From 66-474 sp035695065 (GTDB taxonomy: Bacteria > Pseudomonadota > Gammaproteobacteria > Xanthomonadales > Rhodanobacteraceae): a DNA stretch of 29,288 nucleotides. Below are positions 24,875 through 29,288 of the stretch, piece after piece. The position numbers and the translations under genes are program-made. The notes beneath the pieces were generated by a model, which was given only the letters and a program-made list of their open reading frames with translations, did no database searches and had not been told where the DNA came from. Location: the NCBI GenBank assembly GCA_035695065.1, contig DASSEW010000034.1, forward strand, positions 1-29,288. The letters run 5' to 3'. Positions within the stretch are counted from its first letter, which is position 1. Every line of letters begins with the position of its first letter.

Positions 24875-25720
24875 TCACGCGTGTTCCCGGCCGAGCGCGT
24901 TGGCGCGATAGAACGCCTCATGGTCTTCGCGCGTTGCAAGCACGCGCGCCCATTCGCCATTGGCCCGTCGCGGCATGATCGCCAGCACCGGCTCGAAGGT
25001 ATGGCCCTCCGCGCCGAGGTTGACCTGCTCGCCATGGTTCACCATCAGCGCGCCCAGCAGGTCGGGACTGGTCATCGAGATGTGGACATCGATGTAGGTC
25101 GCGACGCGGAACGACAGCGGGCCTTCCAGGTTCGGCACTTTCAGTTTCGCCCGCGCCTGTGAACCCAGCCGGGCCGGAGCCATCGTGGAGCCGATGGTCT
25201 GGTGGTAAACGGGAGTGTTCGCGGGAAAACCCTGCCTGTCCGGGATGATCGCGTAGAGGTCGTAGTCGCCGTGCACGTAGCGCGGCTTCAGCAGGCCCAT
25301 GTCCACCAGCGCGACGCAACCATAAAATTCGTGCTCGGGATTGTTTTGCAGAAGGTAGGGCGTCAGGCAACCGCGCGGCGCGCGCGAGTCGTCGAAGCCG
25401 AGCTTGTCCTTAGGCACGGTAACCAGATGGCTGCTCTTCGCCCACTCCTTGCGCGCGGCATCGATGCGCTCGGCGGAAAACGCGCCCGGCCGCAGCTCGG
25501 GCGAGCACACCAGGCCCGCGACCGGATGGCGATGCTCCGCAACATCGGCGGTTTTCGCCTTCATGTCCGCGCGCTTGCCCGTGAAGCCGCGCTTGCCTAT
25601 CCAGCCAAGCGACGCCCGCCCCGTCTTGCGCACCAGGATATGGCAATCGAACTCCCTGGCCGCCGCGGCGAAAATCGGCAGGTGGTCGTGATGCACGAAA
25701 TCGCCGTATTGCAAGTCCAT
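24875..25720 (-). CDS. ExoY/edema-factor-like nucleotidyl cyclase domain protein
   Basis: A 281-residue protein with no signal peptide or membrane helix. I read the key blocks of the anthrax-toxin-type adenylyl cyclase family in order: an Arg in CHILVRKTG (R31), GKRADMKAKTAD with K49, K54 and K56 aligning position by position with the ExoY-type motif TKGLHVKGKSAD, an AGLV strand, GDYDLYAIIP (D152 and D154, the metal-binding aspartates), and VNHGEQVN followed by PVLAIMP (H229, N234). In that family these residues bind ATP and Mg2+ and make cyclic nucleotides after activation in host cells. The protein is shorter than ExoY (about 380) and lacks visible secretion or activator-binding regions. 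Start ATG at 25720 follows GGGGGAA. It sits between a GNAT gene and a DUF2007 gene. Biochemical activity is inference; the comparison motifs are from memory. Confidence 0.68.
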   Translation of the reverse strand: MDLQYGDFVHHDHLPIFAAAAREFDCHILVRKTGRASLGWIGKRGFTGKRADMKAKTADVAEHRHPVAGLVCSPELRPGAFSAERIDAARKEWAKSSHLVTVPKDKLGFDDSRAPRGCLTPYLLQNNPEHEFYGCVALVDMGLLKPRYVHGDYDLYAIIPDRQGFPANTPVYHQTIGSTMAPARLGSQARAKLKVPNLEGPLSFRVATYIDVHISMTSPDLLGALMVNHGEQVNLGAEGHTFEPVLAIMPRRANGEWARVLATREDHEAFYRANALGREHA

Positions 25721-25781
25721 GTATCGTTCCCCCGCCAACGACGAACCGGATCCTCGCCGCACATGATCCCGCATGCGCGCG

Positions 25782-25795
25782 GCCGGATATCCGGC
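25782..25795. promoter_or_regulatory. Perfect 14-bp palindrome upstream of the cyclase-like gene
   Basis: GCCGGATATCCGGC reads the same on both strands and lies 62-75 bases upstream of the start at 25720. Its first nine bases recur at 25871-25879. It could be an operator for a dimeric regulator; there is no other support. Confidence 0.3.
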
Positions 25796-25867
25796 GAAGC
25801 AGTTGTGTCTGCCGCGGATGCCAACCCTCGTGGGCACCCCGGCTGCTCGACGGCGACAACAACCGCC

Positions 25868-25893
25868 GACGCCGGATATTAACCGACGGCGTC
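25868..25893. terminator. Hairpin at the end of the DUF2007 gene
   Basis: GACGCCG and CGGCGTC form a perfect 7-bp stem with a 12-base loop, overlapping the minus-strand stop codon at 25892-25894. It may separate this gene from the cyclase-like gene. There is no T-run. Confidence 0.35.
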
Positions 25894-26311
25894 AGTCTCC
25901 GCCCCAGTCCCACTCATGGCCGCAGCTTCGGCAGATGAACCTGCTGCGGCGGGTGGGGAAGGGCGCGAAGAAAAGGCAAACGAGAACCGCGAACATGCGC
26001 TTGCGCAACGACATGGTGCGGAAGAAATCCGTGGAGCGACACCGCGGGCAGCGTTCCCTTTCCGAATCCGTCGCTTCACGCAATGCGTCTTCCAGGGTGC
26101 CGGACTCGTATTCGGCGAGCGTGGCTTTGGCTTGCGCAAGAAAAGCCGCGGGCACTTGCACGAGGGTGCCACCGAGCGCCAGCGACATCGGCCAATCTGC
26201 AATGGCGTGGTTGGCAAACGCGACCGTTGCAGGAATGCCCTCGGCTTCGAGCCGCGCCCGTACGACGTGGGCTTCCCATGGATCGAGAAAACGGGCCAGT
26301 GTCACGAGCAT
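25892..26311 (-). CDS. DUF2007-like protein with C-terminal zinc ribbon
   Basis: A 139-residue protein. Residues 1-70 (LVTLARFLDPWEAHVVRARL, EGIPATVAFAN, VQVPAAFLAQAKATL) match the DUF2007 putative signal-transducing fold, a small ferredoxin-like domain of unknown role. The C-terminal part holds CPRC (88-91) and CRSC (127-130), a likely zinc ribbon interrupted by a hydrophobic stretch (about 104-118) that may touch the membrane. The ATG at 26311 lies only 10 bases past the distal end of the last attC-like site (26321-26385), so this gene may be the final, oldest cassette or the chromosomal flank of the array. A TTG at 26338 would start inside that site. Confidence 0.82.
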   Translation of the reverse strand: MLVTLARFLDPWEAHVVRARLEAEGIPATVAFANHAIADWPMSLALGGTLVQVPAAFLAQAKATLAEYESGTLEDALREATDSERERCPRCRSTDFFRTMSLRKRMFAVLVCLFFAPFPTRRSRFICRSCGHEWDWGGD

Positions 26312-26320
26312 CGGGGCGGA

Positions 26321-26385
26321 GGCAATGCCTGAATTCAACGGCGCGAAGCGCGCGGAAAAGCATCCGGGGAATTGAGCAGTCAGGC
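26321..26385 (-). other. Degenerate integron attC site (distal, site 6)
   Basis: Read on the minus strand: GCCTGAC then TGCTCAATTCCCCGGATGC, a GC-rich centre with GCGCGC arms, then GCGCCGTTGAATTCAGGC and ATTGCC. These match the left and right halves of the better-preserved sites at 27369-27458, 28385-28454 and 28904-28994, but the core boxes have drifted. The stop of the membrane protein gene (26380-26382) lies in the left core box, as at the other sites. Confidence 0.65.
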
Positions 26386-26928
26386 CCTGAGCGTGCAGAG
26401 GACCAATGCCGCAAACATGAGGATCGTAAGCTTTTGCCTCACCGTGGAAAGAATTGCAGTCTGTTTTGAACGCGCGCGCAATACGATGTAGCTGGCGTTG
26501 AGGACCAACGCAATCCAGCTCGCCAGGATGATGCCGGAAAGGCCATGAGACCAGTGGTACAAAACGCCGTATCCAAAAATTCCTGCTGCGGCGCCCAGTA
26601 GCGGCCTGCGCGCGAATTTCGCCGCCAGCTCAATGGCACCCACTGTAAAAACCAGCGCCTCCATCAGATAGGCAGGAACACCAATGACAAAAAGCCGGCC
26701 CAGCGATGGCTGGCTGACCAGTGGAAGCTTGTGGCCATGTGCATCGGGAACGAGTTGGGCGGCAATGGCCAGACCACCGAAGAGCGCAACGGTTGTCGCG
26801 ACTATGATCGCCCAGGTCGGGAATCTCGGCGTGGGACGAACGCCTGAATCCGGCGGCGCGAACGGCAGGCGAGCGTCCACTGGAGTGAGTGGTTGGGCGG
26901 CAACCGGGACCTGCTCAGCTTTCTTCAC
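26380..26928 (-). CDS. Integral membrane protein, probable cassette gene, N-terminus encoded by attC
   Basis: A 182-residue protein of no family I recognise, with about four to five hydrophobic helices (IIVATTVALFGGLAIAAQL, GVPAYLMEALVFTVGAIELA, GIFGYGVLYHWSHGL, GIILASWIALVLNASYIV, LTILMFAALVLC). The likely start is GTG at 26928, preceded by GGAG at 7 bases; a TTG at 26958 is the longest option. Residues about 11-31 (QPLTPVDARLPFAP and on) are translated from a degenerate attC site (26835-26898). No ATG, GTG or TTG in this frame follows that site before the first membrane helix, so read-through seems required. The start overlaps the end of a cupin fragment. Lower GC than the left two thirds of the window. 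Confidence 0.72.
   Translation of the reverse strand: MKKAEQVPVAAQPLTPVDARLPFAPPDSGVRPTPRFPTWAIIVATTVALFGGLAIAAQLVPDAHGHKLPLVSQPSLGRLFVIGVPAYLMEALVFTVGAIELAAKFARRPLLGAAAGIFGYGVLYHWSHGLSGIILASWIALVLNASYIVLRARSKQTAILSTVRQKLTILMFAALVLCTLRA
26835..26898 (-). other. Degenerate integron attC site inside a coding frame (site 5)
   Basis: On the minus strand: GCCCAAC then CACTCACTCCAGTGGACGC (left half), a GC-rich centre, and GCGCCGCCGGATTCAGGCGTTC (right half). The left half matches AGTCATTCCAGCGGACGC of site 3 and the right half matches CGCCGCTAAATTCAGGCGTT. It starts 17 bases after the cupin fragment's stop, the expected place for an attC, yet is open in the frame of the next gene. Confidence 0.7.
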
Positions 26929-27085
26929 CGTGCGGCTCCAGAATCCGTCGAGGGTCAATGCGTATCAGCGTGTAGACGATCCGCTCCGAGGTGATTTCGG
27001 TGAATCCATGGGCGGTATGGGGAGGAATCACGATTATGTCGCCGGGACCGACAGCGTTAGGCGTGCCGCCATGAATAACAGTTGC
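26915..27085 (-). pseudogene. 3' fragment of a cupin gene
   Basis: The minus strand encodes about 56 residues: ATVIHGGTPNAVGPGDIIVI, then PPHTAHGFTEITSERIVYTL, then IRIDPRRILEPHGEES and a stop. This is the second half of a cupin barrel, with the PGD turn and PxxxxH metal-ligand motif. The first half, including the first histidine motif, and any start codon are missing: the fragment is joined directly to the left half of an attC site (27086-27124). The frame upstream runs only into that half site. It is probably a broken cassette gene. Confidence 0.7.
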
Positions 27086-27124
27086 AAGCGATGGATCGGC
27101 GTCCGCTGGAATGAATGGTTAGGC
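27086..27124 (-). other. Half attC site fused to the cupin fragment (site 4)
   Basis: On the minus strand GCCTAAC, CATTCATTCCAGCGGACGCC and GATCCATCGCTTGC copy the left half and central arm of site 3 (27369-27458) closely. The right half (CGCCGCTAAATTCAGGCGTTAG) is absent; homology stops where cupin coding sequence begins. A GTTAGGC core-like heptamer at 27056-27062 falls in the cupin frame and points the wrong way. Confidence 0.75.
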
Positions 27125-27352
27125 TTACTCATTGCCGGAAGATTTGTGACTGGGCAAGAAACCATTTGCAGCCCAACGTACGCCGAGGAAGAGCAACCCG
27201 GGGATGACCAAGCCCCAAACAATTAGTGCGGTAAGTTGCAGGCGCCAGAGAATTGGTGGCAGCGAAGCGATACGTACGAGCAGGAAAAGAACCCAAAGCG
27301 CCCAAAGCACGACGTAAGATCTGATAATGCCACGCTGCCAATTTGTACGCAT
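27125..27352 (-). CDS. Small two-helix membrane protein, integron cassette gene
   Basis: A 75-residue protein with two membrane helices (YVVLWALWVLFLLVRIASL about 13-31 and LTALIVWGLVIPGLLFLGV about 40-58) and a basic N-terminus. No family recognised. The ATG at 27352 is preceded by GGGAGAG, a strong ribosome site. The stop abuts the left core box of attC half site 4, and the start lies 17 bases past the end of attC site 3, the compact spacing expected for a gene cassette. Confidence 0.75.
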   Translation of the reverse strand: MRTNWQRGIIRSYVVLWALWVLFLLVRIASLPPILWRLQLTALIVWGLVIPGLLFLGVRWAANGFLPSHKSSGNE

Positions 27353-27368
27353 GTAGCTCTCCCTGCAA

Positions 27369-27458
27369 GCCTAACGCCTGAATTTAGCGGCGCCGGCGCC
27401 GCAAGGTTTGTGAGAGCGCAAGCGATGGACCGGCGTCCGCTGGAATGACTTGTTAGCT
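27369..27458 (-). other. Integron attC site (site 3)
   Basis: Minus strand: AGCTAAC, AAGTCATTCCAGCGGACGCC, centre with TCCATCGCTTGCGC, then CGGCGCCGCTAAATTCAGGC and GTTAGGC. The arms AGCGGACGCCG and CGGCGCCGCT pair with one extrahelical A in the left arm, the bulge arrangement that polarises attC recombination. The CPBP gene stop (27453-27455) lies in the left core box. Confidence 0.85.
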
Positions 27459-28304
27459 GGCGAGTGCTGGACCAACCTGAGTGTCAGCGTTTTCTGGCCC
27501 GATGGCCTTCCACCATGTGCGGCTATTAATTTCAAGCGGAATACCCTTGCTACGCTTGAATCTGATGGTAATTGCGATCGCCAGAATTCCAACCAGCACT
27601 CGCGGGATATCGGACTCCAGATTCCCGGCCGCGTTGTGGCCAGCATCAAAAACGCTCCACCAAATGTCCATGAGCCCATGCACGGAAATTGGCACCCACA
27701 GGTTGTAACCCCATTCCACGTACAGCCACGCAAACAGGGCCGATCCGAGTGCCGTGAATGAAAGGGTGCCGACCAATTCCATTACGCCAGAATGTGCCTG
27801 GGTAACATGAACCGCTGAAAATACGGCTGATGTGACCAGGATGATCGGCACAAATCCCGCCTTGGTACTGCGAAACAGGACGCCAAAAAGAAAACCGCGG
27901 AAATACAACTCCTCAAAGAATCCCGCGCCGACGCCGTCTACCAGTTCACGGGTGAGCTGCGCAGGCGGAAGAGTGTGCCAACCGGCCGCGAGGCCATGAC
28001 CTATCAAGGATGGCAGAGTCAAGACAAAACCGATCAGGAGACCGCGCGGCAGGCTTGCAGAAAGACCCAGTGGTTTAAAAATGTTGGGACTGCGATAAAT
28101 CAGCCATACCGCAAGAAATGCCGGCAGACCAATCAATACGTAAGTCACGAAAAAACTCGCGTAATTATTGGGTAGCCACGGCGCGACAAGTGTCCTGCGG
28201 ATAAGCTGAAAATCTGTGCTGTAGTCCAAGACATAAAAAAGCGCGAATCCCACAAGCGTGCAGCTCACGACCCACGTCCGACTCCGGCCTACCGGCTTCA
28301 ACAT
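27453..28304 (-). CDS. CPBP family intramembrane metalloprotease, integron cassette gene
   Basis: A 283-residue membrane protein with about eight hydrophobic segments. The CPBP (Rce1-like) motifs are all present: EELYFRG (E131, E132, R136), FSAVHVT (H166) and SVHGLMD (H209, D213), which form the intramembrane active site. Bacterial members process prenylated or bacteriocin-type peptides or confer self-immunity; the substrate here is unknown. The ATG at 28304 is preceded by AAAGGA at good spacing; a GTG at 28370 opens the frame earlier but lacks this. The stop lies within attC site 3. GC content is visibly lower than in the conserved genes to the left, consistent with acquisition. Confidence 0.87.
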   Translation of the reverse strand: MLKPVGRSRTWVVSCTLVGFALFYVLDYSTDFQLIRRTLVAPWLPNNYASFFVTYVLIGLPAFLAVWLIYRSPNIFKPLGLSASLPRGLLIGFVLTLPSLIGHGLAAGWHTLPPAQLTRELVDGVGAGFFEELYFRGFLFGVLFRSTKAGFVPIILVTSAVFSAVHVTQAHSGVMELVGTLSFTALGSALFAWLYVEWGYNLWVPISVHGLMDIWWSVFDAGHNAAGNLESDIPRVLVGILAIAITIRFKRSKGIPLEINSRTWWKAIGPENADTQVGPALAS

Positions 28305-28384
28305 AACTGTTCCTTTGGGATGTGATAGCTGCCTGTGCGCCAAGTCAACACTGGACGAATCGCCGTGCACATCCGCAACCCGCC

Positions 28385-28454
28385 AGCTAACGCCTGAATT
28401 TAGCGGCGCGGAGCCGCGTAGCGGGGGCGCGTCCGTTTGACCGAATAGTTAGCC
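28385..28454 (-). other. Integron attC site (site 2)
   Basis: Minus strand: GGCTAAC, TATTCGGTCAAACGGACGCG, a centre with CGCTACGCGGCTCC, then CGCGCCGCTAAATTCAGGC and GTTAGCT. At 70 bases it is the shortest of the well-preserved sites. The stop of the lipoprotein gene (28449-28451) lies in its left core box. Confidence 0.85.
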
Positions 28455-28886
28455 ACCACTCTGGCTCGCGAGAAGCTCGTCAATCACAGGATCCATCTTC
28501 GCTTGAGTGCCGCGCCATTTGCCGAGATCCAACCCACCATTTCCATTGAGGTGGTACTGGGCGAAGCCAATTTGCTTGCCACCTTCCCAGAGCCGAAGCT
28601 CTGCATGGGTAAGGTAGGGCTTCATGTCCCAATGAAGATTGGCGGTGTATGTAAGCGTCACCGGGCAGGATGCGGCTTGGGACTGGTCAACAACCGTGGT
28701 TGCAATATTGTGCCGACTGAAGCCGTCGCGTAGGACGGGAACGAAGTCGGAGACAATGACGCGAGGATTGTTGACGATGCAAACGTTGTGGAGCTGCACG
28801 GCGGACGCAACTGGCCTGACGGTGACAGATGTGCAACCGGCGGCGACAGCAGCAACGGCAAATGCAGCAAACCTAAACAGTTTCAT
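28449..28886 (-). CDS. Small lipoprotein, integron cassette gene
   Basis: A 145-residue protein with a lipoprotein signal (FAVAAVAAGC, Cys18) and a compact mixed domain: VCIVNNPRVIVSDFVPVLRD, GFSRHNIATTVVDQSQAASC, and LTYTANLHWDMKPYLTHAEL with LWEGGKQIGFAQYHLNG. The pattern resembles a group annotated as Sbal_3080 family lipoproteins, of unknown function; this is from memory. ATG at 28886 has a strong ribosome site (GGGGAGAG). Start and stop are tightly framed by attC sites 1 and 2, as expected for a cassette. Two further Cys may form a disulfide. Confidence 0.82.
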   Translation of the reverse strand: MKLFRFAAFAVAAVAAGCTSVTVRPVASAVQLHNVCIVNNPRVIVSDFVPVLRDGFSRHNIATTVVDQSQAASCPVTLTYTANLHWDMKPYLTHAELRLWEGGKQIGFAQYHLNGNGGLDLGKWRGTQAKMDPVIDELLASQSGG

Positions 28887-28903
28887 GAACTCTCCCCTGT
28901 GGT

Positions 28904-28994
28904 GGCTAACGCCTGAATTTAGCGGCGCCGGCGCCACAACGCTTGTAAGAGTGCAAGCGATGGACCGGCGTCCGCTGGGAATGAGTAGTTAGCC
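28904..28994 (-). other. Integron attC site (site 1)
   Basis: Minus strand: GGCTAAC, TACTCATTCCCAGCGGACGCC, a centre with TCCATCGCTTGCAC, then CGGCGCCGCTAAATTCAGGC and GTTAGCC. Apart from small differences it matches site 3 along its whole length, including the 14-base central segment. Confidence 0.85.
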
Positions 28995-29213
28995 TGTTGG
29001 CGGCTGCGTGAAATAGCTTTTATGAACATACCAGCGCCGACCCCAAAACAAGAAGACAGCTGAAAAGCAGGCGACGATTAGAGCAACGACGCCAACCTTT
29101 GCGCCAAAGGTTGCCTCTTGCGGGTCCACGGCTATCGCGCGCGCGACCTCTGAGCTGCTGCCGGCTTCACAGACACCGAGTTTAGGTGTGATGATGAAGC
29201 CGGAGGTGGCCAA
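28989..29213 (-). CDS. Small membrane protein, cassette gene probably truncated by an IS
   Basis: An open frame of 74 residues with one strong membrane helix (VGVVALIVACFSAVFLFWG) and a basic tail (RRWYVHKSYFTQ). No family recognised. The stop lies in the left core box of attC site 1, which fixes the 3' end as a cassette gene. The 5' end is doubtful: the only start is a TTG at 29213, and the first 21 residues would be read from what appears to be the end of an IS3-like element (from about 29151). The native start is probably lost or lies across the IS. Confidence 0.5.
   Translation of the reverse strand: MATSGFIITPKLGVCEAGSSSEVARAIAVDPQEATFGAKVGVVALIVACFSAVFLFWGRRWYVHKSYFTQPPTG
29161..29203 (+). 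promoter_or_regulatory. Hairpin next to the transposase ribosome site
   Basis: CCGGCTTCA (29161-29169) is the exact inverse of 29195-29203, and the interior pairs ACACC with GGTGT. The structure ends within the GGAGG ribosome site of the transposase (29202-29206). In an outside read-through transcript it could mask the site and limit transposase production, as known for some other IS elements. Confidence 0.45.
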
Positions 29214-29288
29214 TGGGAACGAGGCGGACGTTCAGTCGGGAGTTCAAGTTTGAGGCGGTGAACCTGGTCAGGGCCCGCGGGGTGAGCG
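29213..29288 (+). CDS. IS3-family orfA transposase, 5' part
   Basis: The first 25 codons are visible, cut by the window edge: MGTRRTFSREFKFEAV then NLVRARGVS. The pattern RRxFSxEFKxEAVxLV is typical of the helix-turn-helix orfA protein of IS3-family elements, which binds the terminal repeats. The ATG is preceded by GGAGG at 6-7 bases. Confidence 0.75.
   Translation, partial: MGTRRTFSREFKFEAVNLVRARGVS

Larger units (their letters stand above)
29151..29288 (+). mobile_element. Left end of an IS3-family-like insertion sequence (partial)
   Basis: A transposase-like start at 29213 is preceded by a 62-base segment that begins TGAGCTGCTGCCGG and contains a nested hairpin (29161-29203). I place the left end at 29151 because IS3-family ends begin with TG and lie a few tens of bases before orfA; this is inference, since the other end and any target duplication are outside the window. 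Confidence 0.5.

Noticed and set aside
27034..27222. 62-residue minus-strand frame
   Set aside because: It runs out of frame through the two-helix gene, the attC half site and the cupin fragment, so it is a by-product of other features.
26684..27226. Plus-strand open frame across the cassette region
   Set aside because: It crosses two attC-like sites and is antisense to the cassette genes; the composition is not protein-like.
25890..29200. CRISPR array suggested by the recurring repeats
   Set aside because: The repeats are inverted, 64-91 bases long, separated by genes rather than 30-base spacers, and match attC architecture.

Overview
The window is a high-GC gammaproteobacterial chromosome segment. 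The best fit is the order Xanthomonadales, probably Rhodanobacteraceae or a relative. Three things point there: the fused aspartate kinase/diaminopimelate decarboxylase (cut by the left edge), the adjacent MurL/MurD2 pair that replaces the usual L-Ala then D-Glu addition in peptidoglycan precursor synthesis, and several short GC-rich palindromic repeats of the kind I associate with xanthomonads. Assignments rest on reading translated frames; no database search was run.

Layout. 1-4575: lysA-type fusion, murL and murD2 on +, each overlapping the next, an amino-acid/peptidoglycan precursor operon. 4644-7448 (-): a small secreted DUF4019-like protein and an M13 zinc metallopeptidase lipoprotein. 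7590-12180 (+): a cytochrome b561-type membrane protein and the DEAH helicase HrpA. 12221-12679 (-): a small exported protein. 12808-21602 (+): relA, a membrane-anchored TPR-like protein overlapping an atypical SDR gene, a family 2 glycosyltransferase, mrcB (PBP1b), and a TPR lipoprotein that is a good candidate for an LpoP-type PBP1b activator. 21603-21945 is a gene-free stretch holding a repeat-like element with a strong hairpin. 21946-26311 is a run of minus-strand accessory genes: DUF202 membrane protein, endonuclease V-like protein, sulfotransferase-like protein, MOSC protein, GNAT acetyltransferase, a short protein carrying the motifs of the ExoY/edema-factor nucleotidyl cyclase family, and a DUF2007/zinc-ribbon protein.

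26321-29000 is, I argue, a sedentary chromosomal integron cassette array read on the minus strand. It has lower GC, short unrelated genes, and a recurring 64-91 bp imperfect inverted repeat after each gene with the architecture of integron attC sites. Three copies (28904-28994, 28385-28454, 27369-27458) are well preserved. One (27086-27124) is only a half site fused to the 3' fragment of a cupin gene, and two at the distal end (26835-26898, 26321-26385) are degenerate. One degenerate site appears to be read in frame as the N-terminal tail of a membrane protein. No integrase is visible; it would be expected beyond the right edge, where an IS3-like element begins (about 29151 onward) and has probably truncated the first visible cassette gene.

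A second theme is short repetitive elements sitting in frame inside conserved housekeeping genes: a palindromic element in the lysA interdomain linker, a 7-bp tandem repeat in murL, and a palindromic element in hrpA. Peptidoglycan biology is concentrated in the window (lysA, murL, murD2, mrcB, the lpoP candidate), alongside stringent response (relA) and RNA metabolism (hrpA).
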